Below, one piece after another: positions 1 through 12,699 of a stretch of DNA of 64,000 bases. The translations under genes were made by a program, and so were the position numbers. Every line of letters starts with the position of its first letter. Within the stretch, counting starts at the first letter, position 1. The notes under the pieces were generated by a model. That model was not told the origin of the DNA, made no database searches, and saw only the letters and a list, made by a program, of their open reading frames with translations. The DNA is from Cephalopachus bancanus (taxonomy: Eukaryota > Chordata > Mammalia > Primates > Tarsiidae). The DNA is taken from the NCBI GenBank assembly GCA_027257055.1, contig JAPVLO010000003.1, positions 9,365,501 to 9,429,500 of the forward strand, read 5' to 3'.

Positions 1-1553
1 CCTTGCTAATGTTTGAATGAAGTATGCACATTCAATATGTAGTCTAGTATTTTTACTGAAGTACATGAGGTCTAATGTTTCCTTGGTGCTATGTCTCTTT
101 CCATAAAGGCTGTCACTTTAACCCTACAAGGTTGGTTGGGCTGTCATTGTAATTTCCTTGTGTCCATTTTAAAGAGAACCATACAACACAGGCCCGTGTT
201 ACTCGTAGTGCATAAGGCAGGGAATGGGTCTTCCCAAAAGCCTCATAACCCAGTGTAGGATTGTTCTTAAACCTGCCAGCTAATAAACATTCATAGCTTT
301 AGCAGAAATTTGTCAAGATCTCACCTCATGGAAAGGTTGTAAGGAAGGACATATATAGCTCCCTCTCACCCCTAACCACCAGAAGTTGACCGATTCATTC
401 TGGATTGCCTATGGCTTTTCCGGTTTCAGTACTGAAAGTCTCATTTCCCAGGAAACCCCACAATGCCAGGCAAACCAGGACATTGACCACCCTATGTATC
501 TACCAAAAGAATGTAAAAATCGCTGAATGCCAAATTGGCTTGAGTCTGTGTAAGACATCTGGTTTCCCTTAAAATACCTTCCTACTACTTAATAGACTTA
601 AATTTCCAAAAAGGACTAAAGGAAAATGAGATGTAGAGCCTTTCTATTCAAAGTGTGGTTAACAGATCGACAACATCTACACCACCCTGGAACTTACTGG
701 CAATGTAGACTCTCAGGTCCACCTCAACCCTCCTCAATTAAAGTGGGCAACTTAACAGGCCTCAAACTAAGTCCTTGTACAAGGGCTCCATGCACTTTAA
801 AGTTTGTGGTGCACTGACCCAGAGGGTGATATCTCACAGAGTGGTTTTTAGCGAGGTCTTGAAGCCAGTAGGAGTCAGTAGGCAGAGAGGAGTGGGAGGG
901 AGCAGAGGGAACTGGAAAACAAAGGTGCAAAGACAATGAAGACAATGATGTGTTCATTAACCGTGAGTCATTTGTTGTTTCTGTGAGTGAGAGATGGGAA
1001 ATTACCTGGAAAGACAGTTGTGGAAAAGACTGTTGAACACCAGACTGGAGTAATAACTTTGTATCTTCCCTGCTCTCTTTCCTCTCAAGGCTTAGTCACC
1101 TATTAAATTGTTTTATTTTCTGAAATCTAGAGTCTCTACCTTCCCCTGGCTGGATTCCCAAAGTGCCAGCAGAGAACAAGGCAGCGGGCTTAGGGAGCAC
1201 CTCAGAGAGGGCAGCATTCAGGTGCAAGCTCTTCTCTCCAAGGTCCTTTTAAGGGTCAGAGCCCCGAGTTCCTAAAGGACTGGGAAAGGCAGAGGAAACA
1301 GCCAGCCGTTAAAGGATGCAAATCAAGGATCTCTGTTTCCAAAGGAAAAGTTAGTAAAATGGAAAAAAAAAATGAGGCGTCTCAAGCAATATCTCTTTCA
1401 TCCTGAGACACAACATGCAGTAATGGTTACTTAACCACTTTGTGCCCTGGTTTTCTAAAGCACAAAAAGGGAGTGTTATATCACACTCCCAGCAGGTCCT
1501 CCAGAATGTTACATCAAACCCAACAGAGGGTCGAGTGGTGTCTGTGATCCGGT
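1..1553. other. Unassigned non-coding sequence
   Basis: No repeat family or gene was recognised here. Open frames are short (under 80 codons) and lack protein-like composition. A purine-rich stretch lies near 880-945. It could hold old, highly diverged repeats that need a profile search to see. Confidence 0.5.
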
Positions 1554-1560
1554 GCTGCAC

Positions 1561-1746
1561 AATAAATCAAAAATCAGCCGGGCGTGGTAGCGCGTGCCTG
1601 TAATTCCAGCTACTTGGAAGGCTGAGGCGGAAGGATCGCCGGAGCCCAGCAGGTCGAGGCTGCGGAGGCCGGGAGCGGCCACTGCACTCCACTCTGGGCA
1701 ACAGAGTGAGACTCCAACTCAAAAAAAAACCAAACAAAAAAAAAAG
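1561..1746 (+). mobile_element. Alu right monomer, young tarsier-type
   Basis: The copy starts in the linker (AATAAATCAAAAATCAG) and holds only the right arm, ending in an A-rich tail broken by C and G. It keeps many CpGs, so it is fairly young. A possible short target duplication is GCTGCAC before it and GTTGCAC near 1756-1762. The left arm is absent, either by 5' truncation at insertion or because the source RNA was a monomer. Confidence 0.85.
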
Positions 1747-1762
1747 AAGCAAAGAGTTGCAC

Positions 1763-2350
1763 AGAAGTTAGATTGGAAAATACAGTTCATTTTAAAAATA
1801 AATTAGAGAAAGAGAGAGCAAGAGAAGAGATTCACCTCTCCAAGGTAGGGAAGGGAGCCAAAGCCAGGAAACATGGCACAATGGCAAATGGCTGCTCAAG
1901 GTTGAGTGTCTTTAAACATTCTCCTTGGATGGGAGCAGGTCGTTAAGGTGGTTGGGTGGTGGTCTGCTCCACCTCGTCAAAAAGGGGCAGGTAAGTGCAG
2001 GTATTGACGTCAGATGAGAGACAGCAGGCAGATGGATGGACCAGTCACTTGATTGATACCATGGTGATGAGGTCTATGTGAAGGTCATGAAGGGCTGAGT
2101 AGGTTAACTTGGGTCTTATGGGTGGAGGCAAATACTTGAAATAGAAAAGCTAATTAGCACAAAACAAGCTGGGAAGGGGGATTGTAAAACAATTATCAAC
2201 AGCTACCTCTGAGAAACCAGTTCTGTCCTTGGCTAGTGATTGGAGGGCAAGTTAAGTGAACTGCTAGAAAAACAAGAGATATAGACAATGCTAAAATGGC
2301 TGCTCATTGGGTATATTAAATCCATGTTATGTCCTTTCAGGGAGTGACCC
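1763..2350. other. Unassigned non-coding sequence
   Basis: Nothing recognisable as a gene or repeat. The stretch is AT/GA-mixed, with a short GA-rich run near 1805-1830. Confidence 0.5.
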
Positions 2351-2355
2351 TTGTA

Positions 2356-2432
2356 CTGACCTCATAGGTTGTTAGGATTCAGTGAGTTAATGCATGTAAA
2401 GCTCTAAGAATAGGGCCTAGATAGAAGGTACA
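2356..2432 (+). mobile_element. MIR fragment
   Basis: The text around TTAATGCATGTAAAGCTCT followed by AGAATAGGGCCTAG resembles the 3' half of the MIR consensus (region before the tRNA-core tail). The match is diverged and short. Confidence 0.5.
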
Positions 2433-2529
2433 GCCCTGAATTAAACAGTTGTCTCTATCATAATGCTTGACTTGGAGGCATGACATCCTAAGTGGGGGGC
2501 TGGGCTGGAGCAGTCAACTTCCTAGTTGA

Positions 2530-3050
2530 ACCCCAATGATACCCATCTCCTAGTAATCACACCCTTGTGTAGTCTCTCCTACACATTATGCCAGGGATGG
2601 TCTGGGTGACCAATAACATATGCAGGAGTAAAGATACGTCACTTCTGAGATGAGGTCATAAAAGACTGTGGCTTCCAGCCTGGGCTCTCTTCCTTGTATC
2701 ATTCATGGTAGGGGAAGCCAGCTGCCATGTTGTAAGCTGCTCTATAGAGGCCTAAGTAGCGAGAAACTGAGGGAGACTCCAGTCAACAGCCAATGAGGAA
2801 CTGAGGCCTCACCACAACCCAGAGAGTGAGCTTAAAAATAAATTCTTCACCCTAGTCTAGCCTGGAGATGACTGCCACTCTAGCTGTTAGTTTGTCTGCA
2901 ACTCATGAGATACTCTGAGCGAGAACCACCCAGCTAAACCTCTCCTAGACTCTTGACCCATAGAAAATGTGTATGATAGTAAATACTTCCTGTTTTAAGC
3001 TGCTAAATTTGGGGATAATTTTCCCTGCAGTAACAAATAATTAAATCACT
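2530..3050 (+). mobile_element. MLT1 (MaLR/ERVL) solo LTR
   Basis: The order of landmarks is that of an MLT1 LTR: AAAAGACTGTGGCTTCC, GAAGCCAGCTGCCATGTTGT, GAACTGAGGCCTC, GAGCGAGAACCACCCAGCTA, then TTTTAAGCTGCTAAATTTGG and a terminal CAGTAACAAATAATTA. No internal retroviral sequence was recognised downstream, so it is probably a solo LTR. The 5' boundary is approximate. Confidence 0.8.
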
Positions 3051-3054
3051 GGGC

Positions 3055-3930
3055 TTGGTGAAAGATAGGCATACAATCATGGGGCAGAGACCAAAAAAAC
3101 TGTCCCAAATATGCCCAGACTTGCTCTACTGGTGCAGCCAGAATATCCAGAGTCTGTGCCTCTGACAACAGCCTTGAGCAGAATTTGAACAGTAGACCAT
3201 TTGCTCCAGATGGTAGTCCTAACAAAGTGGCCCATCATTAGCAATGGAGAGTCTAACTTGATATCACTTCACAGAATCCACAAAAGTGACCATTGACAAT
3301 CCAAGAAAACAAAACCTCTGTGGTAACGGCTCTTGTCCTAGAAAAAGGTCTGGCCCAATTGTGCAAGGCAGTGGGGCTCTGGTCTCTGCCCTGAGGCCCA
3401 ACCTGCATCTCCTACCGTGAAGCTGGAAGTAAAGCACAGTGACTAAGCGATAAATGGGTTCTGTGGGCTGAGCCAAGTCACGAATGGGTACCATGGCATA
3501 TTTTAAATATTTACATTTTAAAATGTAATGCTTTTAACACCAGAAGAAAGTACAATGTGACATAATTATTCTATCGACAAAACACTTTTAAGATTGATTT
3601 TTTAAATAATTTATAGTGCACTATTGCCAGAATAGTCGGTAACAGGTCACAAGTTCATGGTTGTATGATGAGTTTCATCCTCTTTTCCTTTATCTTTGTG
3701 TGTATAACTGCATTTGAAAATCTAAATTTGAGATTCTCTGTGAAGGCCAACAGCTACCCCCAATAATCTCTGGGCAGGAAAACTATCAAAGAAGCCTAGT
3801 GACTCCTGGGCTATGTGATATTGAATGAAAGGGGGTGTTCTTTGAGGAAAAAAAAAAACTGTTGTCTGATTTATAGAAAAGTAAATTCAGGGGCTACATA
3901 GAAGCCCAGGTTTTAGAACAGAACCATCTG
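3055..3930. other. Unassigned non-coding sequence
   Basis: No gene or repeat was recognised. A 76-codon antisense frame (3264-3494) has no recognisable domain. An A12 run sits near 3849-3860. Confidence 0.5.
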
Positions 3931-3943
3931 AGAGGATCACTCA

Positions 3944-4228
3944 GTTTTTTTGGCTGGGATGTCTCACTCTGTTGCCCAGGATGGAGTGCAGTGGTGCAAT
4001 CATGGTTCACTGCACCCTTGTTCTGGACTCAGGTGATCATCCCACCTCAGGCTCCCTAGCGGCTGAAACTACAGGTACATGCCACCACACTCAGCTAATA
4101 TTTTTATTCTCTGTAGAGACAAGGTCTCACTATGTTGCCTAGGCTGATCTCAATTGCACAAGAAATTCTCCCACCTTGGCTTCCCAAAGTGCTGGGAGCC
4201 ACTGCGCTGTGAGCCCCTGTTCCTGGCC
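3944..4228 (-). mobile_element. Alu dimer, old (AluJ-like), antisense
   Basis: Both arms are present but diverged. It is flanked by a 13-bp target duplication with one mismatch: AGAGGATCACTCA at 3931-3943 and AGAGGATCGCTCA at 4229-4241. The poly(T) side is at the left, so the element reads on the minus strand. Confidence 0.88.
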
Positions 4229-4241
4229 AGAGGATCGCTCA

Positions 4242-5055
4242 ATTCTAAGTGTTTATGCTAATGAGAGGTGTTGGCTCCTGCTCAGGTGCATGGCTGAGCT
4301 CGAGGGGTCCCTCACAACATCCCCGCAGGAGGAGGCAAGCAGAAACCAGGGATCTAAGGGGTAACTGGCCATTTGTGAGGAAGGAACCTAGCTAAGGGTC
4401 ATTTTATTTCAAATCTCCCAGAACTTTCACACATAATCAGTCCCCTATGAGGGAAGAAGTATCTTTTAAAAACTAGGGCTCTAAGGTTTCTTGGAAGTGA
4501 GTTCCCAGAGGTCCTCAGACCCTAAGCAGCAAAGTACTTCAGGTTCCAAGGCTACCAGTTCAACCAGTCTCATGCTGCCTTCACACCCTGGGCTCCACGT
4601 CCTACAGAATGAAGTAGCATGACAGTTCACATACCCCGGCCTCTCTCTCCACTCCACCAGTGTTCCTCTTAGCACTCACCAGGGGGCCAGGAAAACAGAG
4701 CAGCACTCCGTTACACAGCCAAAGCCTCAAGTGCCCAACCACTCCCATGACACATATAGGGCTGCTCTCTCCCCTTCATGTGACCAGATCCTCCCCACCA
4801 CCCTTCCCTCTATCCACCTCCTCTCATGTTCTGTTTAGACTACAGTTAGAGGAAAGAGTTGCACATTGACAGGGTAAATCTGGGGTCACGGTACACACAC
4901 CACTGGGATTGGCTTCTTCAAGCTGCAATGGATCTTGGCACTTCTCTCTTTGCCCAGTCTCCCAGTCCCCTTTATTCCCTAGAAAAGTAGCATTATAATT
5001 AACAATCATAATGATGATGATGAAAACTAGTTCCTCAAAAAATTAAACATGGAAT
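4242..5055. other. Unassigned non-coding sequence
   Basis: No gene or repeat was recognised. Short frames on both strands show no domain-like composition. A small ATGATGATGATG run lies near 5011-5022. Confidence 0.5.
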
Positions 5056-5057
5056 TA

Positions 5058-5390
5058 CAGTCATGCGTCACATAGCGGTGTTTTAGTTGACAAAGGACCG
5101 CATATATCATGGTGGTTCCATGAGATTATAATGCTGTATTTTTACTGTACCTTTTTTATGTTTAGATACATAAATACTTACCATTATGCTACAACTGCAT
5201 ACAGTATTCAGTACAGTAACATGCTATACAGGTTTATAGCCTAGAAGCAATAGGCTAGACCATAGCCCAGGCGTATAGTCAGTTATATCATCTAGGTTTG
5301 GGTGAGTACACTCTATGATCACACAATGATGAAATTGCCTAACAACGCATTTCTCAAAATGTATACCAGTTGATAAGCAACATATGGCTG
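5058..5390. mobile_element. Complete Tigger-like DNA transposon (non-autonomous)
   Basis: The element begins CAGTCATGCGTCACATAGCG after a TA dinucleotide and ends in a diverged inverted copy of that terminus (GCAACATATGGCTG). The interior (ACTGTACCTTTTTTATG, AACATGCTATACAGGTTT, AATAGGCTAGACCATA) matches what I recall of a common Tigger-type mammalian element. No transposase frame remains at 333 bp. The exact subfamily is not certain. Confidence 0.75.
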
Positions 5391-5398
5391 ACCATGTT

Positions 5399-5548
5399 AT
5401 CCAGCAATTCTACTTGTGGGTATACACCCAAAAGAATTTAAAGCAGATGTTCAAACAGATATTTGTACACCCATGTTGATAGCATTATTCACTATAGGTG
5501 GTAGCAACTCAACTGTCAGTCAACAGATGAATGGATAATCAAAATGCA

Positions 5549-5605
<57 letters not shown>

Positions 5606-5987
5606 ATGGGATATTATAAAGCCTTGAACAGGAAGAAAATTCTGACATGCTACAACATAGATTGCGCCTTAAAGACAATATGCTAATTGAAGTAAACCAG
5701 TTGCAAAAAAGACAAATATGCTTTGAGTCTCTTTGTTCCTAAAGCAGACAAATTCATAGAGACAGAAAGAATGGTAGTTGCCAAGGGATGAGGGGCAGGG
5801 AAGTTGGATAGTTATTGTTAATGGGTATAGAGTTTCAATTTGCAAAGATGACAAAGTTCTAGAGATGGAGTGGTGGTGAGGGTTGCACAACAATGTGAAT
5901 GTAGTTAATGCCACTGAACTGTACACTTAATATATAAAATAGTAAATTTATGTTGTGTATATTTTTACCACAATAAAAAAATATAAA
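5399..5987 (+). mobile_element. Old L1 3' end (L1M type)
   Basis: It starts in the last part of ORF2 (ATCCAGCAATTCTACTTGTG, coding for the conserved tail region) and runs through a 3' UTR ending CTGTACACTTAATATATAAA and an A-rich tail. Coding sense is lost. A TA microsatellite has expanded inside the former ORF2 segment. Confidence 0.85.
5551..5601. repeat. (TA)n microsatellite
   Basis: About 25 uninterrupted TA units lie within the old L1 end, a likely length-polymorphic site. Confidence 0.97.
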
Positions 5988-5994
5988 ATTTTGA

Positions 5995-6080
5995 GTGTGT
6001 ATGATGTACTAGACAGTATGCCAAGAGTCAGACATGCATTGTCTGGTTTAATCTTCACAGCAAGACTTTGAGATCAATTC
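5995..6080 (+). mobile_element. MIR fragment
   Basis: GACATGCATTGTCTGGTTTA followed by TCTTCACAGCAAGACTTTGA follows the MIR core pattern (cattatctcatttaatcctcacaac). Only about 85 bp are recognisable. Confidence 0.6.
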
Positions 6081-6084
6081 TGTT

Positions 6085-6775
6085 ACGGGCACCAAAGTTC
6101 TTCATAGCCCAGTAGAGCTCTTAGGAGTCATCTCATGCTAACAGAGGGAGATAGCAGGGAGAGGACCCCTGCCTGTTAGAAGGCCTGTCTGTCACTAGTA
6201 TTCTTCAGCTGCATGCTCTCTAAACCCTTCTAGATTCCTGGCTTTCCAGAGCTTTCATTTATCTGGGATCTGGACCAAATGAGGTAGGACAGGAGAAGAG
6301 AAAACAAGAGTGATGATGACTTTTGGGAAAGCAATGATAGGACTTCTTCCCAGAAAGCTTCCCAGGGCCAGACTATCTTTGCAGATGTTGGCACTTGAAA
6401 AAAAATATTATTCTTTGCTCATTACCATGGTCATCAAATACAGAAGTCTAATCAATCAAACACAGGGTGAACAGACTGTGTGCATCATCAGTCAGGGATG
6501 AATCAAAGATGCAGAACCACGATGGGTGATATAGAATAAAGGATGTATAATAGGGCTTGGACTTTAAGCTAAATCGGCATAATACAAAGTTACCACACTG
6601 GGGATCCCTAGCGTGGCTGATCAGTTTTGAGAACTTCACCAAAAGACTCTTATTCCATACACGAAAGCCCACAAGGCCTCTCTGGGAAGCCTTTGCTTTG
6701 GTCCCTCCCTCTGGGGTTTACCACACACAGCCCTTTGTAAACATCTGAAACAGAACCTATATCACTTGAATTCCA
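6085..6775. other. Unassigned non-coding sequence
   Basis: No gene or repeat family was recognised. Overlapping short frames on both strands have no domain signal. Confidence 0.45.
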
Positions 6776-6779
6776 ATTA

Positions 6780-6885
6780 TTCATGTTGCCCTTCTGTTTG
6801 GACTCTGTAAGCTCCTTCAGGCCAGAATCTATTTTTCATCTTTTTGCATCTCCAGCTCCTGGCATGGTGCCTGTCATATGTGAGA
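6780..6885 (+). mobile_element. L2 3' end fragment
   Basis: The series GTAAGCTCCTTCAGGCCAGA, then CATCTCCAGCTCCTGGCATG and GTGCCTGTCATATG follows the widespread L2 3' end pattern. Confidence 0.65.
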
Positions 6886-6889
6886 TCAA

Positions 6890-7972
<1,083 letters not shown>

Positions 7973-8174
7973 GAACTTTTTATTATCTTGGCATCTGGTG
8001 CTAGAATTCATCTTTGGGAAGAACTGCCTTCATTGGGAAAATTTATCGATAACCCCCATTGTGGCGGAAGTTGAGACCCTAAGGTCTCCAAATGTGGGTA
8101 GTTTGCAGGTCAGAAATTTGGGGTGCAAGATGTTTATTAATTCAAGTATGCATAAACTGATGAATGAATAGACA

Positions 8175-8825
8175 AAATTGGAAGTGGAATATATACATGT
8201 GGAGACATTATTTGACCATAAAAAGGAACAAAGTACTAACATGCTACAATATTGATAAATCTTGAAATGTTAAGTGAAAGAAGGCAGTCACAAAAGGCTA
8301 CATATTGTATGATTCCATTAATATGAAACATCCAGAATAGGAAAATCTATGGAAACAGAAAGTAGATTAATGACTCCCTCACTCATAAGTGGGTTCTGAA
8401 CATTTATCACAATACCACAAGAGAGGGATGGGCAGTAGCAGGACACTGCCGGGAGGGGTCACAAAACATCACCAAGGGTACCTGATCCTAAACCAGGAGA
8501 AGGGAGGACCAAGTGGAGGTCCAAACTTCACCTGCACGAAGACTACTTATGTACCTAATCCTAACTTGTACCACACATCTTTAAAATAAAGAAGAAAAAA
8601 ATTCATATCTCTTTTTAAAAATGATTGCCATGGGCTGGAGGAAGGAAGAATGAGGAGTGACTGCTAATAGGTATGGAGTTTCTTTTTGGGAGTCATAAAA
8701 ATGTTCTGGAATTAGATAGTGGTGATGATTGCACGACTTTGTAAATATACTAAAATCACTGAGCTGTACACTTTAAAAGAACAAATTTTATGGTGTATAA
8801 ATTATATCTCAATAAAACTGGGATT
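8175..8825 (+). mobile_element. Old L1 3' end, split by a younger L1
   Basis: Two parts of one L1M 3' end are collinear. The 8175-8372 part covers the ORF2 tail and early 3' UTR (ATTGTATGATTCCATTAATA). The 8612-8825 part continues with TTGCCATGGGCTGGAGGAAG and ends CTGTACACTTTAAAAGAACA. The join falls at AGTAGATTA/ATTGCC, where an uninterrupted L1 would read straight through. Confidence 0.85.
8374..8610 (+). mobile_element. Young 5'-truncated L1 3' UTR, nested
   Basis: The segment runs from CTCACTCATAAGTGGGTTCT to CACATCTTTAAAATAAAG plus an A-rich tail. It matches the 3' UTR of the L1 type seen at 16693-17585 and 22424-22606. It interrupts the old L1; a short AATGA occurs at both junctions as a possible target duplication. 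Confidence 0.82.
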
Positions 8826-8829
8826 TTTA

Positions 8830-9490
8830 AGACACCTTTAAAGTGTTTATTAGGGATCAACATTTGTGGGGAAAAAAAGAATGGAAAGCAGGACTTAGAA
8901 GAATTTGACCTGCAATGCAGGCCCAACAAAGCCTCAACTCATCAGACTGGGAGTTCCAGAACAAGTCACCCATCAGAGTACCTCACATCGGACTGAAACG
9001 GCCCAATCTTTTTACTACTACACTGCTCCTTTGCTAGATGTGGTCTGCCCTAGGAAGGGTGTGATCTCAGGCAAGGCAGCAAACTGCTGCTGAAACAGAT
9101 CCTGAAGGAGCTGATAGCTAGAGACTGCCTAATGAACCACTTCTTGGACGTGGACGGCAAGTCATTCTCAGAAGGGGATATGGGTATAAATTCCTTGCAG
9201 GCTACTAGGGAAGGAATGTGATGATTGTTTCAAAAAGGAAAGAGAAATTGACAGAAGAAAAAGGAGTGTGTGGAACAGAGCCAGGAAGATGGCAAAAGTT
9301 GTCCATTAAGCAGCAGATCCTACCTCATAACTCTGCATCTTCACCCAAATTAAGACACAGAGTATAAACCCCCAACATTTTGTCAAACAAGTAATTCTAT
9401 TCTAACACTATCTTTTTGTTCTTGGGCTCTCATTTCTTCTAGAACCTCAGCTAGCTGGAACATTCGCTCAACTAAGTTTTTTAAAAGTTT
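8830..9490. other. Unassigned non-coding sequence
   Basis: No repeat or gene was recognised. The segment 8905-9200 is richer in GC than its flanks but has no convincing frame. Confidence 0.45.
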
Positions 9491-9499
9491 TGTGAGGTG

Positions 9500-9789
9500 G
9501 AGGCCAGATGTGGTGGCTCATGCCTATAAACCCAGCACTTTGGGAGGCAGACATGGGAGAACTGCTTGCGCCCAGGAGTTCAAGAGCAACCTAGGCAACA
9601 TAGCAAGATCTGGTCTCTACAAAAAATCAAAAATTAACTAGATGTGGTGGCACACGCCTAGAGTCCCAGCTATTTGGTAGACTCAGAAGGCTCGCCTGAG
9701 TCCAGAAGGTCAAGGCTGCGGTAAGCCATGATCATGCCACTGCACTCCATCCTGGGTGTCAGAGTGAGATCCCAACTTAAAAAAAAAAG
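9500..9789 (+). mobile_element. Alu dimer, old
   Basis: Left and right arms are complete with an A-tail. The text is diverged (CCTATAAACCCAGCACTTTG) but the dimer structure is clear. Confidence 0.88.
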
Positions 9790-9795
9790 TTTTGT

Positions 9796-9926
9796 GGGGT
9801 GGGCATGGTGTCATGTACCTATAATTCCAGCTACTAGGAAGGCTGAGGCAGGAGGATCATTTGCGCTCAGGAGTTCAAGGTCAGCCTTGGCAACATATTG
9901 TGACCCCATGTCTAAAATGTTTTAAT
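9796..9926 (+). mobile_element. Alu-related monomer (FLAM/FAM-like)
   Basis: A single arm of about 130 bp begins GGGTGGGCATGGTGTCATG and ends in CCCCATGTCTAAAATG. It follows the preceding Alu almost directly, as if it inserted into that Alu's A-tail. Confidence 0.75.
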
Positions 9927-9944
9927 TTAAAACATTTAAAAATA

Positions 9945-10262
9945 ATAAAGTGTTACGGGGGAGAGAGCACCTCTTTCATCCTTATCTTCACAAACATGTT
10001 AAAGACATTAAGGTGTAATTTATAAATTAGAATCAATCTTATGCTTAAGACCTGTAAAATAAACAAAAACAGTGGTGAAGGAAAAAACACAAGAGTTCTG
10101 CCACCAAAGCCAAGTTGGATTTAGTATCAGGTGTTTGGTTTACTGGCTTTTCATAAAAAGCACATCTGGATACTGCAGGAAAGACTATATTTCACATACT
10201 ACATCTGGTTAAGACAAGAGCAATAAAGAAACCAGCAGGGAAAAATGCAAACCCAAACATCT
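9945..10262. other. Unassigned non-coding sequence
   Basis: AT-rich sequence with no recognised repeat. Confidence 0.45.
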
Positions 10263-10264
10263 AA

Positions 10265-10497
10265 CAATAATGCTTTTTGCGAAGCGGCTTTCCATATATC
10301 ATCCCATTTGTTCCTCTCAACAACATCCTGAAGTAGTGAGGACAGAATTATTATAGCAATCTTCATTTTATAGTTGTGTCAGCTGATGTTTAGTATAAGC
10401 GATTGGCTCCAAGTTGCATAGCAACCAAGTGATGGTATCAGGACTTACACCCAGAGCTGTGACTTCAAGTGCAATACCCTTTCAGTGACTACACCAA
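10265..10497 (+). mobile_element. MIR
   Basis: Collinear MIR landmarks include ATCATCCCATTTGTTCCTCT, CTTCATTTTATAG, GCATAGCAACCAAGTGATGG and ACTTACACCCAGAGCTGTGA. Nearly the whole core and 3' part are present. Confidence 0.75.
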
Positions 10498-10499
10498 GC

Positions 10500-11475
10500 C
10501 ATCGCACAACCTCCGTGCCCTCTGTGACCAGAGAGGTAACCACAAAAGAACAGACAGAGATATGCTTAGTAGTCCAAATGCATTTCCCACTAGGTAACGC
10601 TCATTTGAAAACTAACTTCTTAGAGGAAGTATTTTGCTAACGAGCATGGCTTTCAGCCAACAAATATAATAAATAAAACTGCTTCCAATATGCCCTAGAA
10701 ATGCAAGAACTCATTCATGTGTGGCCTTGAAAATATTAAAGGATAAAACTCAAGACAGGCAACTAGTAACCATTTTCAACTTCAATTGTAACAGCAAGAG
10801 GAATTTTAGATGGCAAGATAAAGAAATTATTAAATAAAGGCCTCCATAGAACACAGTAGCATTGGGTCCAGGCATTTCCATCCCAATAAAAGTCAGTACA
10901 ACACTAGGGACTCAAGAGCACTCGTGAGCAATGAAAGTGGACATATCAACAGAACTGGAACAAAGTGCCACCTCCAGCCATTATCAATGAAAAAGAGACA
11001 AGGTTCCTTGGACAAAAAGTATGTTTGAGAAGCTGTGACTCAACCAAGTTAAATGGATTTCTTAACTCTAGGACTTCCCAAGAGGGAAATAGCTTATGCC
11101 ACAATTTAAGAAATGGTGAGTTAGGGCAATAAAATGATCATTTGTAACAGCTGCAGTGAGAAACTGATCATTCTGGACAACTAGTTCAGGTATGACAAAT
11201 AAACACAGCATGTTTGCTTTCATTTCAGCCCCCTGTCCCCACAGAAATCACAACTAATCACAGCACCCTTCACCACTGACTTCAAATAAAACTCATAATC
11301 TTTAAAACAGCACTTCAAGAGGCCACTACTGGTTAATTGTCAATGCATTATCAGCTTAAAAAAAAAAGAGGCTAGCTTAAGGCAGCATGGGATGAAAAAA
11401 TAGACTAATGATCATCAGGTTGCAAAAGATAAAAAGGGTCCAGACCAAAAAGATTTGCTAGCTAACACCCAGAGG
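10500..11475. other. Unassigned non-coding sequence
   Basis: Nearly 1 kb with no recognised gene or repeat. An A10 run lies near 11359-11368. Confidence 0.5.
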
Positions 11476-11477
11476 CG

Positions 11478-11582
11478 TTAAGGGGTAGGGACCAGGTTTC
11501 ATCTGGCCTTGTATCCACCTATCACAGTGCCTGACATGTGTTAGAATCTGCATATGTTTTGTGAATTAATGAGTTAATATCC
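11478..11582 (+). mobile_element. L2 3' end fragment
   Basis: The order GGGGTAGGGACCAGGTTTC, TATCACAGTGCCTGACATGT, TTTTGTGAATTAATGAGTTA follows the L2 3' end. Confidence 0.65.
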
Positions 11583-11740
11583 AAATCAGCTCTTTGTTCT
11601 TTTTCTATTTATGCCTCTCCTTGTTTCCCAAGGATTTAAAGTGGCTTAAAAAGTTGCCTACAATGAAGTAAATAAATGTAAAATAAAGGAGTAAAAACTT
11701 CAAAGCAAAAACGAAAACAAAGATGTTAAAAAATAGAGTA

Positions 11741-11878
11741 GGCCGAGCATGGTGACTTGTGCCTGTAATCCCAGCACTTTGGGAGGCCAAGGCAGGAGGA
11801 TTGCTTGAGCCCAGGAGTTCACAACCAGTCTGGAAAACATAGCAAGATCTCATCTCTATAATAAATAAATAAATAAAT
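11741..11878 (+). mobile_element. Alu left monomer (FLAM-like)
   Basis: A single left arm from GGCCGAGCATGGTGACTTG to CATCTCTATAATAAAT with a (TAAA)n tail is flanked by a perfect 9-bp target duplication, AATAGAGTA (11732-11740 and 11879-11887). Because the unit is bounded by the duplication, it inserted as a monomer and is not a dimer that later lost an arm. Confidence 0.88.
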
Positions 11879-11887
11879 AATAGAGTA

Positions 11888-11952
11888 AACAAGGAGAAAG
11901 TTACAGCATCTCTCACATAGTAGACATACAATAAATGTTGGTTGTTGGTGGC
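11888..11952 (+). mobile_element. MIR or L2 end fragment
   Basis: CACATAGTAGACATACAATA followed by AATGTTGGTTGTTG is the typical terminal text of MIR and L2 copies; the short length prevents a firm choice. Confidence 0.5.
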
Positions 11953-12044
11953 GATAGTTGTCATTCTTGCTGTCATCATCTTTGGGGAATTCCATTCACC
12001 TTTCAAATCCCTGTCCAAAGACCAGCCCTATCAGATCAGCCCTA

Positions 12045-12140
12045 ACATAATATATAACCTCAAAAAATTAAAACAAGGTGGTATAGGTACATGATTAGAC
12101 AGACCAGTAGAACAGAGTAGAATGTCCATAAGAGATTTTA
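12045..12140 (+). mobile_element. Old L1 ORF2 fragment
   Basis: GTGGTATAGGTACATGATTA followed by GACAGACCAGTAGAACAGAG is the conserved L1 ORF2 segment around the late reverse-transcriptase/C-terminal linker. The reading frame is broken. Confidence 0.65.
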
Positions 12141-12221
12141 TATGATAAAGTTATATATGTATATGCATAAAGTATATGATAAAGTTTAGTATATAATAAA
12201 GTTGCAAGACTTTGAAAACTT

Positions 12222-12352
12222 CATATACAGATGTAGAAATTAAGGCACAAAAAGGTTAAGTAATTTGCCAAGTTCACGCAGTTAGTGAATTACAGAACTG
12301 AGACTTGAATGCAGGCATTTTGACTCCAGAGTCCATTTCATTAACCACCAAA
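12222..12352 (+). mobile_element. MIR
   Basis: CAGATGTAGAAATTAAGGCA, AAAGGTTAAGTAATTTGCCA and TTTTGACTCCAGAGTCCATT are in MIR order. Confidence 0.75.
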
Positions 12353-12379
12353 TGATAAGTTTTTTTTAAAAAAAGCAAC

Positions 12380-12620
12380 ATGCACAACAGTTATTATAAT
12401 ATACTACCTTTGAGGAGAAAAAATATTTCTATTTGCTCGTGTATACATTCAGAAATTCCGGAAGGGCACACAAGAAACTAACAGCAGTAGTCACCTTTGG
12501 AGAGCATGTAAATGGACAAAAAGGTAATGGGAGTTGGGGAATATATATATATGTTTTTAATATATATAAAAATTGAACTATATAACCATTTAATCTGATC
12601 CAAAATTAAAATAAATACAA
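12380..12620 (+). mobile_element. Old L1 3' UTR
   Basis: GGAAGGGCACACAAGAAACT, the GTCACCTTTGGAGAGC stretch and the A-rich end fit an L1M 3' end. A TA-rich run (12541-12568) sits inside. Confidence 0.5.
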
Positions 12621-12699
12621 AACAGAAAGAAAATGCTTGTACTGGTCAAGTCTTTTCTAACTCCCCCAAGCCAAGAAAACTTGCCTCTCTTCTTTTCCC